From: Pseudomonadota bacterium | GTDB taxonomy: Bacteria > Pseudomonadota > Gammaproteobacteria > Steroidobacterales > Steroidobacteraceae | DNA length: 56,617 nucleotides | Assembly: GCA_021843755.1 (NCBI GenBank) | Contig: JAKBWB010000047.1 | Location: 1-56,617 of the forward strand | Reading direction: 5' to 3' | Part shown: positions 36,107-45,418 of the stretch, in pieces | Numbering within the stretch: position 1 is the first letter of the stretch | How the letters are laid out: each line of letters opens with the position of its first letter | The notes under the pieces: generated by a model | What the model was told of the DNA's origin: nothing | Databases searched by the model: none | The model's input: the letters and a program-made list of their open reading frames with translations, nothing else | Program-made: the position numbers and the translations under genes

Positions 36107-36907
36107 TCATTTGGCATACCCGAAGCCGGCAAGTTCCAGCTCGGGGAGTGTGCCAACGATTCCGGGTGTCAATACCGCCCCGGGAATGAGGTGGTTGGTG
36201 AACTGGGCAGCCATTTGCTCGTGGCTGAGGTGATCGGGATTGATTCCCTTTCTGTGCAAGGCCATGGTGAGTTCCCAGACCTCGTTGTGACAGGCCAGGA
36301 AAACCAGTCCGCGCCGCTGCAGTACGGTGATGCTGTTGTCGTGAGGGGAAAACACGCCCTCCGGATTCTCGAAAGTGGACGGGCTCTCCTCGGAAGCCGG
36401 GGGTTCGGTGAGCCATAGATTGCGACTCGGGTTCCCCTTGAGAAACTTGATGAGGTATTTGCGCCAAATGAAGTCATCATACAGAGCGAGGTGGGCGGTG
36501 CCGTGGGTCGCCGATACCGCCAGGAAGTTCGGATGCCTGAAAGACCAGATCTGCGCGTTCATTGCGTTGCGCATTAGATTGAGCCACGGACTGTTCAGCG
36601 CGGTGTTGTCCCACAACTGTCGCGGGCCACCGCGATAGCGTAGCACGAGATCCAGCGCCTCCGCGTCCCATTGATCGGGGCTGGTGAGAATCATGGGTAC
36701 GGCCTTGAAGTCTCTGTGACGCGGGCTTTTGGCGAGAGCGGTAGTCAGTTCCCGCAGGGTTTTGGCTCCGGCGGGAACGAGATCTTCCCCGGCAGCTGCT
36801 GCGCCCCATGCGGAACGCATGCCGACGGCGGCGGCTCCGGCGATCCCGAATCCCGTAACCGTCATCTTCATCGCGTCGCGACGGTTCATAGGTTTTTGCA
36901 ATATCAT
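36107..36907 (-). CDS. Tat-exported DsrE-like protein
   Basis: A 266-aa protein with a twin-arginine signal (MNRRDAMKMTVTGFGIAG, cleavage near AWGAA). The mature part ends in a DsrE/DsrF-like pattern: ITVLQRRGLVFLACHNEVWE, a helix with KGINPDHLSHEQM, and VLTPGIVGTLPELELAGFGY. The single cysteine in LACHNEVW is at the position of the reactive cysteine of sulfur-relay DsrE proteins. Tat export fits a periplasmic sulfur-handling role beside DoxDA. The family call is moderate; the specific function is unknown. Confidence 0.7.
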   Translation of the reverse strand: MILQKPMNRRDAMKMTVTGFGIAGAAAVGMRSAWGAAAAGEDLVPAGAKTLRELTTALAKSPRHRDFKAVPMILTSPDQWDAEALDLVLRYRGGPRQLWDNTALNSPWLNLMRNAMNAQIWSFRHPNFLAVSATHGTAHLALYDDFIWRKYLIKFLKGNPSRNLWLTEPPASEESPSTFENPEGVFSPHDNSITVLQRRGLVFLACHNEVWELTMALHRKGINPDHLSHEQMAAQFTNHLIPGAVLTPGIVGTLPELELAGFGYAK

Positions 36908-37144
36908 GGATCTGTCCTCCCCAACGTCTGGCGTTCAGACTTCCGCGGCGCACCAGGCGCCGCGAACAGATGCCGGGATGGATGATTGCGCAACAGTGAC
37001 GGGCATGTCGTTGACCGCGTGCCTCAATCTGCCGCGGATGGTGCGGAGTGCGATCGTCCGACAGTTTGCGTCGACCAAAATCCGGCGCATGAAGGCTGGC
37101 ACGTCAAATGCGGAATAGCCATTCGTAAAGACCGCAAAGTCGCA

Positions 37145-38481
37145 TCAAGGTAGACCCCGCTGAAAAAGCCAGGGAGCCCGGGGGATACGATCCCGGACGA
37201 CTAGGGGAGGGACGAGAATCGTGAGCGGCCAGAAGTTCGAGCGCTCTCGAACCGGCAGACCGGGACACAGGCGTTGCACCGCTCTGCATATGGACAGGAT
37301 CACGTACGGGTGCGTGCGTCGCGTCGAGCGGCGCGCCGGCCAATGGCGACATATGCGTCCTATGCGTTCAAGGTGGCGCACTTTGCCGATGCGTACCCAG
37401 ATCATGTTGGACAGTTTCAGGTTCTTGGAAACATTCAGGTGCAAGTGGGACCAGAGAAGCCAGTTGTTGATCAAGATCGTCTTGTGCCAAACTGAGCGCG
37501 GCAGCGTCGCATAGAAACCCGACGTCCGCTGGCTGTAGGGGAGGCCGATGCCGAGGCCCCCGATGTCGACCAGTGGAACGCTGGTCAGGGGAATCATGTT
37601 CGGGCGCCATTCGTGGTTGCGCTGATAGTAGGCGCCGAAGCTCAGGGAGCCGCCGTCGAGCACCCTGCGGTCTTGATGTACGCTTCTTCGGTATCCGCGG
37701 GCAGGCTGTCCGGAGTCGTGCGGATGGACTTGCTGCGCCCCGATGCCAGGCCGAACACCGTCGACCAGCCGTGAATGGGTCCGGTGTTGTAGACGGCTGA
37801 TGTGTCGAGCGTTTCCGAGGTGCCTCCGGCCAGCATCACCTTGCCGCCTGCGCGCGCGGAAGGCTGCACGGGAATGAAGTCGATCGTGCCGCCGAGGCTG
37901 TCGTACCAGCGTTCGTGGGGATTTCCGGGGCCGATGATGACGTTTTCACCGGACATCAGCACTCCCGGGGGAATATCGACGGAATGCCAGCCCGTGCCCT
38001 GGCTCAGGCTGTTGAGCGGTACGCCGTCGACCTCCGCGGTGATGGCGTTAGTCTCCAGGTCGCCTGGAATGCTGTTGTACTTGACTTTGATGCCACGCAT
38101 GGAAATCTGCTGTCGCCCGGTGGCGCTGAAATTGTCGGTGCCCGCTACGTAGACGTTCGGCAGGGCGGTGAGTGCCTGGGTGCCGCCGGCGTCGGGCCCG
38201 AAACGAGAAATCAGCGAGCGTGGGACGGATTCGGCCGGTTGCGAAGAATCCAGAAGTTGTTTAGGGGTGAGAACTTGACTGGTGAAGTCGCGGTATCCCT
38301 GAATGGTGACGGAGTTCAGGAGACTGGAGGCGGACTCTGACGGTGCCGTCGCAGGCTGTGCGGTCGGGTCATCCGTGGGCGCCTGCGGGCCTGGGTGCGA
38401 GGCGGCGCGAGCCGGGATGATGCCGGTCAGCAGCACGGGACCGAGAATCAGTTGCACGGCGGTTCGTACGAGGTGAGTCAC
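37145..38481 (-). pseudogene. TonB-dependent receptor, frameshifted and truncated
   Basis: From GTG 38481 the frame encodes a signal peptide and a TonB-receptor plug (ALPNVYVAGTDNFSATGRQQ, then ISMRGIKV and EVDGVPLNS) and runs into an early stop at 37642. The barrel continues in another frame from about 37665 (LDGGSLSFGAYYQRNHEWRP, GFYATLPRSVWHKTILINNW), then loses barrel character and stops at 37145. Intact receptors are 650-800 aa; here only about 430 codons remain. The receptor is therefore probably non-functional. It lies upstream of the doxDA group on the same strand, so a former uptake link is possible. Confidence 0.8.
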
Positions 38482-38851
38482 TGTGAGACCTTTCGTTCTC
38501 GCGTGATGGATCGAGGCGCCGCAACGTAATCGCTGTGTGTGACATTGCGATGGCGGTGGAGTTACGCGCGCGTGACAGGGTCCGGCGGGGGAGGATAGCC
38601 ACATGAGAGGAGCCGGGTTTCCCGGCGGTCTCCAGGCCGCCCGGGAGCGTCTGGAAGTCGCGATCGCGGGGCCAGGAGTTTGGTCTTGGGTTCGCGTGGT
38701 CCGGTTGACCTCGGGGCGGATGGCGTAATTGGGACTTGCAAGTGTGGCGTTTACGGAAGCGTCGCCGGGTTTCGAGGAGCGCATGCCGAGATCCCCGTAC
38801 GCAATCACCACGAGACCGCTTCGCTGTCGCGCGATTGGGGGCGATGCGGCA
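38482..38851. other. Divergent region between TonB relic and ftsH
   Basis: About 370 bases between the TonB relic start and the FtsH gene. An in-frame TTG at 38729 would extend FtsH, but the added residues have no FtsH character. No distinct promoter or small gene is seen. Confidence 0.4.
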
Positions 38852-40888
38852 ATGGGATATATCTTGCGTATGGAATCAGACGGTCCGGATGCGCCGAATG
38901 TACGCGGGAACCCGAGTCTCGGGAGCCCGGGTCCTAAAGGCGATGGCAAGCGTGACGGGATCAAGCCGAAGTTCGCGGTGCCTCCGTGGTATTGGCTGGC
39001 GCTCGTGGCGCTGATGCTGGCGCTGCAATTCTTCCTGTCCCCGGCCCGGGTCGTGACCATTCCGTACAGTGAATTCAAGACACTGGTCGCGGCTGGGAAG
39101 GTACGCGAGGCGCGCGTGAGTCCAAGTACGATCGATGCGCAGATCGATATCAGGGGCGCGAAAGAGCTCCTTGCGCCTGCTGAGTACAACCTGCTGTTGG
39201 CGCAGCGGCCGGCGGTTAATCCGGATATTCGGGAGATCGAGACCGATCGTGTCGATGATCCGCAGCTCACTGCGCAGCTTCAGGCGGCTCACGTACGCTA
39301 TTCCGGGGTCGCGGAGAACTTCTGGTTGCGCACTCTGTTGGGCTGGGTTGTGCCGATCGGTGCGCTCGTATTGATCTGGATCTGGCTGATGCGCCGGGGT
39401 GCGGGCGCCAATCTGACGATGGGAATCGGACAGAGCAAGGCGAAGGTCTATGTCGAGTCCAAGACGGGCGTGCGCTTTGCGGATGTCGCCGGAATCGACG
39501 AGGCGAAGCAGGAGTTGGAGGAAGTGGTGCAATTCCTGCGTACTCCGGAGCGCTTTCGCGGCCTGGGCGGCAAAATTCCGAAGGGCGTCTTGATCGTGGG
39601 CGCACCGGGTACGGGCAAGACGCTGCTGGCGAAAGCGGTTGCCGGGGAGGCCGGCGTGCCGTTCCTGTCCATCAGCGGATCGGAATTCGTGGAAATGTTC
39701 GTTGGCGTGGGTGCGGCGCGAGTGCGCGATCTGTTCGCTCAGGCACAGCAGCGGGCCCCATGCATCATTTTCATCGATGAGCTCGATGCGCTCGGCAAGG
39801 CCCGCGGGGTCGGCGGTTTGACCGGCAACGACGAGCGCGAGCAGACGCTCAATCAACTCTTGGTGCAAATGGACGGGTTCGACTCCCAGAATGGCGTCAT
39901 TATCCTTGCGGCGACTAATCGGCCGGAGATCCTCGATCCGGCCTTGCTGCGCCCGGGCCGCTTTGATCGGCACGTGGCCATCGATCGTCCCGATATCAAG
40001 GGACGGGAAGCGATTCTGAAGGTCCACGCCAAGGACGTCGTCCTGGCGCCGGATGTGGACTTGGCCGTCGTGGCGGCCAAGACCCCAGGCTTCGCGGGTG
40101 CGGACCTTGCGAATATCGTCAACGAGGCGGCATTGCACGCAGCTCGGGAGAATAAAAAAGCCGTGGAACCCAAGGACTTCGACGAAGCGATCGAGCGGGT
40201 CGTTGCGGGTCTCGAGAAGCGCAACCGGGTCATGAATCCCAAGGAGAAGGAAACGGTTGCTTACCACGAAGCCGGACATGCCCTCGTTGCGGAGAATCGA
40301 CCGCACGCCGACCGCGTCAGCAAGATCTCGATCATTCCCCGAGGGATCGGCGCGCTCGGTTATACCATGCAGTTGCCAACCGAGGAGCGCTATCTGTTGA
40401 AGCGCAGTGAGCTGCTCGATCGCTTGGATGTCCTGCTGGGTGGGCGTGTGGCTGAAGAGCTGGTCTACGGCGATGTCTCCACCGGTGCGCAGGACGATCT
40501 GCAGCGTGCGACGGACATGGCGCGGCACATGATCACTCAGTATGGTATGAGTGAACGCCTCGGGCAGGTGACCTTCGATGCCGTGCGCCCCGGCGCGTAT
40601 CTGGCGGTGCCGCAAACCCCTCAACAGATCAACTATAGCGAGGAGACTGCCAGAATCATCGACGAGGAGGTTGCGCGGCTGATCAGGGGGGCGCATGACC
40701 GCGTTTCTGAAACTCTCAGCGCGCAGCGCGATACCCTGGAGGCGCTCGCGAGGCTGCTGCTGGCGCGCGAGGTGGTCGATCGGACGGCGCTCGAGGCTCT
40801 GCTGGGGCCCAGGCAGGATCTGGGGCGCGAGATGCTCGGGGAGGAACGGAACGGGGAAGTGCCCGGGACGTCACACTCTCAAACGTAG
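38852..40888 (+). CDS. ftsH: ATP-dependent zinc metalloprotease FtsH
   Basis: A 678-aa membrane AAA+ protease degrading misfolded membrane and regulatory proteins. Order of parts: a Gly/Pro-rich cytosolic N-terminus of about 45 residues, transmembrane helix 1 ([17 protein letters not shown]), a periplasmic loop, transmembrane helix 2 ([17 protein letters not shown]), the AAA module with Walker A GAPGTGKT (250-257), Walker [11 protein letters not shown] and second region of homology [20 protein letters not shown], then the zinc site His472-E-A-G-His476. ATG 38852 is chosen; ATG 38870 is also in frame. The N-terminal extension is longer than in E. coli FtsH, so this may be an additional FtsH paralogue. 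Confidence 0.95.
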   Translation: MGYILRMESDGPDAPNVRGNPSLGSPGPKGDGKRDGIKPKFAVPPWYWLALVALMLALQFFLSPARVVTIPYSEFKTLVAAGKVREARVSPSTIDAQIDIRGAKELLAPAEYNLLLAQRPAVNPDIREIETDRVDDPQLTAQLQAAHVRYSGVAENFWLRTLLGWVVPIGALVLIWIWLMRRGAGANLTMGIGQSKAKVYVESKTGVRFADVAGIDEAKQELEEVVQFLRTPERFRGLGGKIPKGVLIVGAPGTGKTLLAKAVAGEAGVPFLSISGSEFVEMFVGVGAARVRDLFAQAQQRAPCIIFIDELDALGKARGVGGLTGNDEREQTLNQLLVQMDGFDSQNGVIILAATNRPEILDPALLRPGRFDRHVAIDRPDIKGREAILKVHAKDVVLAPDVDLAVVAAKTPGFAGADLANIVNEAALHAARENKKAVEPKDFDEAIERVVAGLEKRNRVMNPKEKETVAYHEAGHALVAENRPHADRVSKISIIPRGIGALGYTMQLPTEERYLLKRSELLDRLDVLLGGRVAEELVYGDVSTGAQDDLQRATDMARHMITQYGMSERLGQVTFDAVRPGAYLAVPQTPQQINYSEETARIIDEEVARLIRGAHDRVSETLSAQRDTLEALARLLLAREVVDRTALEALLGPRQDLGREMLGEERNGEVPGTSHSQT

Positions 40889-40902
40889 GGAGCATCGACG
40901 CC

Positions 40903-41067
40903 TCAGGGTGTCTGCAGCCCAAGCATGGCGAAGCCAGCGGACGCCGGAGCACGCGCAAGTGGCGCCTCAGGCGCGTCAATCGGCGCGGCTTTTTGCGGTG
41001 GCGTCTGGCAGGGGCCGCGGTAGATCAAGCCTGAGAGCAACTGCCGGATGTCTCGCCGGGTGAGCAT
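40903..41067 (-). CDS. Small hypothetical protein (54 aa)
   Basis: The frame from ATG 41067 reads MLTRRDIRQLLSGLIYRGPC and ends in an Ala/Pro-rich tail. Its composition looks more like a protein than the Arg/Ser-rich shadows elsewhere. No family, no clear ribosome-binding site. It converges with ftsH. It could be a chance frame. Confidence 0.3.
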   Translation of the reverse strand: MLTRRDIRQLLSGLIYRGPCQTPPQKAAPIDAPEAPLARAPASAGFAMLGLQTP

Positions 41068-41340
41068 TGCTACAAAACGGCACCGCCGTCGACACCGTGG
41101 CATACGGCATCGTTCGAATGCCGAACCGGGCATAACGAGTCGCCGATGACGTCGAAGGCGTGCTGCGGGCGTGACAGCTCGGTGCGATACTGGTTGTCGG
41201 AGAGCCGACAAGCGTGGCGTTGATCCTGCGCAAAACGCGTGCCCTTGCGGCGGAGCTTGCCGAACACAATTTCGCTCCATAGTGCGGAGTGATCCGCCGT
41301 CTCGATGCAAGCGTCCCCTCACGCTGGCGACCTGAATGCG

Positions 41341-41499
41341 TCAGAGCAGCTCCCGGTGGGGCTTCAGGGACAGTTGAACCGGAAAATCGAGCGGGACGCG
41401 GTGTCCCCGACGGTGCTCCACGAGGAAACCCCGTTGCGCGACATCAGAATCCGTGAGTCGCACGGTTCGACCGACAGTGCCATCAGGAGCAATACGCAT
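41341..41499 (-). CDS. Small hypothetical protein (52 aa)
   Basis: ATG 41499 to TGA 41343-41341. It reads MRIAPDGTVGRTVRLTDSDV, then AQRGFLVEHRRGHRVPLDFP and a short C-terminus. The composition is protein-like, with balanced hydrophobic and charged residues. No homologue recognised; GGTGA lies about 4 bases upstream. May be a real small gene or a relic of a larger one. Confidence 0.33.
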   Translation of the reverse strand: MRIAPDGTVGRTVRLTDSDVAQRGFLVEHRRGHRVPLDFPVQLSLKPHRELL

Positions 41500-41626
41500 A
41501 AGTCACCACGAACGCGTGAACAGGACAGTGTCCGCCGGCGAGGGCCGAGTCCGTACGTGAGGTGCAAGTCGGAGGCCTTGGGCGACGGCGAGCGGCATTC
41601 GGCTCGCCGTTTGTTCGCCGTGAAGT

Positions 41627-41761
41627 TCAGGGCATCGCGGCCGGTCGCACCGGCACGATCTGCTTGGCGTCGAGCAGGCAGGCACACCGGGAATAGATCG
41701 TTTCGTTGATCTCGATGCGGAATGTCCCGTTGAGCGCGGTGGCGAAGCGCAGTGTGTCCAT
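41627..41761 (-). CDS. Small hypothetical protein (44 aa)
   Basis: ATG 41761 to TGA 41629-41627. It reads MDTLRFATALNGTFRIEINE, then TIYSRCACLLDAKQIVPVRP. Two cysteines lie in CAC. It is upstream of, and on the same strand as, the 52-aa frame. No family recognised; possibly part of the same small unit or a degraded gene. Confidence 0.33.
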   Translation of the reverse strand: MDTLRFATALNGTFRIEINETIYSRCACLLDAKQIVPVRPAAMP

Positions 41762-41842
41762 CGAGTCAAAAGCGTACGGATTCTACGTATTTCGAGCCGG
41801 CATGGAAGCGAGCAGCCTATTTTTAACGAATGAACCGTCGCA

Positions 41843-41850
41843 GGGGGGGG
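41843..41850. repeat. Poly-G tract (8 G) forming the ribosome-binding site of the hydrogenase operon
   Basis: The sequence CAGGGGGGGGA precedes the ATG of the small subunit, so the G-run is the only Shine-Dalgarno-like element. Length changes by slippage would alter its spacing to the start codon. Confidence 0.6.
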
Positions 41851-41851
41851 A

Positions 41852-43000
41852 ATGACGCAGAGCAACTTGCTGCAGGACTTGGAGCGTCAAGGCGTATCAC
41901 GCCGGGAGTTCCTGGTGTTCTGCGGAACGATGGCGGCCCTTCTGGGACTGCCCAAAGCGGCCTCCGCTGCGATCGCAAAAGCGATCGAGAGCGAGCGGCG
42001 TCCGATCATGGTCTGGTTGGAATTCCAAGATTGCGCAGGCAACACCGAGTCGTTTCTGCGCTCCGGCCACCCGACCGTCGCGCAGATCCTGCTGGAGACG
42101 ATTTCACTCAACTATCACGAGACGCTGATGGTGGCTGCTGGCGATCAGGCCGAAGCTGCGCTGGAGGGGACCCTCGCGAAGCACAAGGGTGAGTACATCG
42201 CTCTGGTCGAGGGCTCTATTCCGGACGATCTGGGCAGCGGCTTCTGCACGATCGGTGGCCGCTCGGCACTCGACATCGCCCGCGAGATCTGTGGGGGAGC
42301 GGCGGCGACGGTTGCCGTGGGCACATGCGCGACCTTCGGCGGTCTTCCCGCCGCGCACCCGAATCCGACCCGGGCACTGTCGGTTGCCGATGCTGTTCCG
42401 GGAGTCAGGAACCTGATCAACATGTCGGCGTGCCCGGCCAATGCGGAGAATATCGCGGCGCTGATCGTTTATTACCTCACCATCAAGCACTGGCCGCCGC
42501 TCGATCAATATCGGCGGCCGCTTTTCGCGTACGGCACCGTGATCCACGAGGCCTGCGAACGGCGAGCGCATTTCGATTCGGGTCAGTTCGTCGAGGAATG
42601 GGGCGATGAGGCCCATCGGCACGGCTACTGCCTGTACAAGATGGGCTGTAAGGGACCGGCGACCTCGCAGAACTGCCCGAACGTGCAGTGGAACGGACAC
42701 ACCAACTGGCCGATCGGTTGCGGTAGCCCGTGTATCGGGTGTGCGGAGCCGAATTTCTGGGATGTCATGACGCCGTTCTACGAGCGGCTCCCGAATGTCG
42801 AGGGGATCAATTCGAGCAAATGGCTCGACCCGGTCGGCCTCAGTCTGACGGGCGTCGTGGCAGCGGGAGCGGCTGCGCACGGCATCGGCGAGACGGTGCG
42901 CTACCGGCGCGGTCACCGCCCTTCGGCGGACGAGAAAGCGCGCGTCGATGACAAAGAGCACGATGAGGATGCGTCAAAACACGAGGAGAATCGAAAATGA
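41852..43000 (+). CDS. hyaA: Uptake [NiFe] hydrogenase small subunit
   Basis: The 382-aa Fe-S subunit with a Tat signal (VSRREFLVFCGTMAALLGLP), so the heterodimer acts on the periplasmic side. The proximal-cluster motif reads Asp60-Cys61-Ala-Gly-Asn64-Thr-Glu66; the second cysteine of the usual CxGC is Asn. The remaining ligands are present in VAVGTCATFGG, SACPANAENI, HEACERR, YCLYKMGCKG and the PIGCGSPCIGC cluster. A C-terminal hydrophobic anchor (VGLSLTGVVAAGAAAHGIGE) is followed by a charged tail. The large-subunit ATG overlaps its stop by 4 bases. It passes electrons from H2 to the cytochrome b encoded downstream. Confidence 0.95.
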   Translation: MTQSNLLQDLERQGVSRREFLVFCGTMAALLGLPKAASAAIAKAIESERRPIMVWLEFQDCAGNTESFLRSGHPTVAQILLETISLNYHETLMVAAGDQAEAALEGTLAKHKGEYIALVEGSIPDDLGSGFCTIGGRSALDIAREICGGAAATVAVGTCATFGGLPAAHPNPTRALSVADAVPGVRNLINMSACPANAENIAALIVYYLTIKHWPPLDQYRRPLFAYGTVIHEACERRAHFDSGQFVEEWGDEAHRHGYCLYKMGCKGPATSQNCPNVQWNGHTNWPIGCGSPCIGCAEPNFWDVMTPFYERLPNVEGINSSKWLDPVGLSLTGVVAAGAAAHGIGETVRYRRGHRPSADEKARVDDKEHDEDASKHEENRK

Positions 43001-44706
43001 CTCACGTGGTCGTCGATCCCATCTCACGCATCGAAGGTCACCTGCGCATCGAGGCGGAGGTGGACGGGGGTGCGGTCACGCAGGCGTGGTCCTCTTCGAC
43101 GATGTTCCGTGGCGTCGAGCTGATCCTCGAGGGGCGTGATCCGCGCGATGCGTGGGCGTTCACGCAGCGCATTTGTGGCGTGTGCACGACGGTGCATGCG
43201 ATCGCTTCCATTCGCGCGGTGGAACACGCGATCGGGGCTAAGCCACCGCCGAACGCGCGCATTCTGCGCAACCTCGTCATGTCCGCGCAGAATGTCCATG
43301 ATCACGTGATTCACTTCTATCATCTGCAGGCGCTCGATTGGGTCGACGTGGTGAGCGCGCTCTCGGGCGATCCAGCCAAGACGTCCAGGCTGGCCCAGTC
43401 GATTTCGGACTGGCCGCTCTCGAGCGCGGAATATTTCTCGGATGTGCGCAAGCGCGTAAAGGCGTTCGTGGAGCGCGGGCAGCTCGGCATCTTCGCCAAC
43501 GCTTACTGGGGGCACCCCGCCTATCGGTTGCCGCCGGAAGCCAACCTCATGGCGCTGGCGCACTACCTCAAGGCGCTCGACTGGCAGCGGCGCTTCATCA
43601 AGATCCACGCCATCCTCGGCGGCAAGAACCCGCATCCGCAAAGTTTTCTGGTTGGGGGTATGGCGACGCCGGTCGATCCCGATGCGCAGGCCGCTCTCAA
43701 TATCGACACCATTACCGAGCTGCGCAAGCTCGTGGCCGACGGAGTGGATTTCGTCAGCCGAGTGTACGTACCCGATGTGCTGGCGATCGCGCCGTTTTAC
43801 AAGGACTGGTTTTCGATCGGCTCCGGCGTCACAAACTACCTGTCGTACGGTGAGTTTCCGCTGGACGACAATGCCGATCCGACGCTGTATATTCCGGCGG
43901 GAGTGATCCACGGCAACGATATCGCGCATATCGTCCCGGTCGATCAGACGAAGATCGACGAGTACGTTACGCATTCCTGGTACGAATACACGGTCGGTAA
44001 CGACAAGGGTCTGAATCCTTACCAGGGACAGACCAATCCCAAATTCACCGGTCCGAAGCCGCCGTTCAAGCGTCTTGACGTGCAGGAGAAGTATTCCTGG
44101 CTCAAGTCGCCGCGCTACGAGGGCGCGCCGATGCAGGTCGGACCGCTGTCGCGCATGCTGGTTGCGTACGGACTGGGACGTCCTTTGCGGGCGAAACAGT
44201 TGATCGACGGCGCCTTGACGCAGCTTGGGGCCCAGCCGAGCGCACTCTTTTCAACTCTCGGGCGCATCGCCGCGCGCGCCATCGAGGCGCAGGTTCTGGT
44301 CGAGTCGATGGGAATGTGGGTCGAGCAGTTGGCCGAGCAGATGGCGCGCCGAGATTTCCGCATCCAGGACACCTCGCGCTGGGATCCGACCACATGGCCG
44401 CGGGAGTGCTTCGGCGCAGGTTTCCACGAGGCTCCCCGCGGTGCGCTCGGACATTGGGTGCACATTCGCGACGGCAAGATCGCAAAATATCAGTGCGTGG
44501 TGCCGAGCACGTGGAACGCCGGCCCACGGGATGCGCAGGGACAGCCCGGACCCTACGAGGCTTCTCTGGTGGGTACGCCGGTCGCGAGGCCGAAGCAACC
44601 GCTGGAGATCCTGCGGACGGTGCACTCGTTCGATCCGTGCATGGCCTGCGGGGTGCATGTCGTCGATACACGCAAACACGAGCTGGCGCGAGTGAGGGTG
44701 TCATGA
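42997..44706 (+). CDS. hyaB: Uptake [NiFe] hydrogenase large subunit
   Basis: The 569-aa catalytic subunit binding the NiFe(CN)2CO site. The L1 motif is RICGVC (58-63). The L2 motif is DPCMACGVH (546-554), so all four Cys ligands are present. The 15 residues after His554 (VVDTRKHELARVRVS) are the C-terminal extension removed by the maturation protease after nickel insertion. The length is usual for group 1/2 uptake enzymes. It overlaps the small-subunit stop (4 bases) and the cytochrome b start (ATGA). Confidence 0.97.
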   Translation: MTHVVVDPISRIEGHLRIEAEVDGGAVTQAWSSSTMFRGVELILEGRDPRDAWAFTQRICGVCTTVHAIASIRAVEHAIGAKPPPNARILRNLVMSAQNVHDHVIHFYHLQALDWVDVVSALSGDPAKTSRLAQSISDWPLSSAEYFSDVRKRVKAFVERGQLGIFANAYWGHPAYRLPPEANLMALAHYLKALDWQRRFIKIHAILGGKNPHPQSFLVGGMATPVDPDAQAALNIDTITELRKLVADGVDFVSRVYVPDVLAIAPFYKDWFSIGSGVTNYLSYGEFPLDDNADPTLYIPAGVIHGNDIAHIVPVDQTKIDEYVTHSWYEYTVGNDKGLNPYQGQTNPKFTGPKPPFKRLDVQEKYSWLKSPRYEGAPMQVGPLSRMLVAYGLGRPLRAKQLIDGALTQLGAQPSALFSTLGRIAARAIEAQVLVESMGMWVEQLAEQMARRDFRIQDTSRWDPTTWPRECFGAGFHEAPRGALGHWVHIRDGKIAKYQCVVPSTWNAGPRDAQGQPGPYEASLVGTPVARPKQPLEILRTVHSFDPCMACGVHVVDTRKHELARVRVS

Positions 44707-45389
44707 ACGCGGTGCCTTCGGAGCACCCGTTCCGAGTCGCGCTGGAGCGGGTATACGTCTGGGAGCTGCCCGTGCGGCTGGTGCATTGGCTGCTGTTCTT
44801 TTCGATCGTGATTCTGGCAGCTACGGGATACTACATCGGCAATCCGTTCTTCAGCGGTCAGCTGGTCATGGCGCGAGTGCGCGAGGTGCACCTGTATACC
44901 TCGATCGTGTTTACGCTGTGCGTGCTCGTACGAATCTATTGGGCGTTCGCGGGCAACCGATATGCGCGCTGGTCGGAGCTGATTCCGGTTTCGGTGCGTC
45001 GGGTGCGCAGTCTGTGGAATTCGCTCCTGTTCTACACGTTTCTGCGGCGCGAGCCGGATGAGTACGCCGGGCACAACGGACTTGCCGGCCTCACCTACGC
45101 GATCATATTCGGTGTGTATTTCGTGATGATCGCGACCGGTCTCGCGCTCTATCAGGTCTACGCGCCGGTCGGATCGCCATTACACGGGTTCGCGTTCCTC
45201 ATCCCGTTCTTCGGCGGACTACAGATCGCGCGCCTGATTCACCACATCGGAATGTGGGTCATTCTGCTCTTCATGGTGGTGCACCTGTATTTTGTGGTGC
45301 TGTACTCGACGGTCGAGCGCATGGGTATCTTCGATTCGATGCTTTCGGGTTTCAAATTTGTCCCACACAAGACGTCGGATAAGCCGTGA
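44703..45389 (+). CDS. hyaC: Hydrogenase cytochrome b subunit
   Basis: A 228-aa diheme cytochrome b of the HyaC/HupC family that anchors the hydrogenase and gives electrons to quinone. About five hydrophobic segments carry the expected histidines, for example in ELPVRLVHWLLFFSIVILA and ARVREVHLYTSIVFTL. The late segment RLIHHIGMWVILLFMVVHLY adds more. ATG 44703 overlaps the large-subunit stop. The next gene follows directly. Confidence 0.93.
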   Translation: MNAVPSEHPFRVALERVYVWELPVRLVHWLLFFSIVILAATGYYIGNPFFSGQLVMARVREVHLYTSIVFTLCVLVRIYWAFAGNRYARWSELIPVSVRRVRSLWNSLLFYTFLRREPDEYAGHNGLAGLTYAIIFGVYFVMIATGLALYQVYAPVGSPLHGFAFLIPFFGGLQIARLIHHIGMWVILLFMVVHLYFVVLYSTVERMGIFDSMLSGFKFVPHKTSDKP

Positions 45390-45418
45390 CGATGAGCGGC
45401 GCACAAGGCGGAGCGCAG

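Larger units (their letters stand above)
40889..41851. other. Long region between ftsH and the hydrogenase operon
   Basis: About 960 bases without a clear gene. It holds three short minus-strand reading frames with protein-like composition (listed separately) and the hydrogenase leader. A GCGCC-TCA-GGCGC hairpin at 40962-40974 could belong to an ftsH terminator. No hydrogenase promoter (for example sigma-54 type) could be identified. Confidence 0.45.

Noticed and set aside
41661-41680. Sigma-54 promoter upstream of the hydrogenase (GGCACGATCTGC)
   Set aside because: The GG and GC elements are 8 bases apart rather than the required 10.
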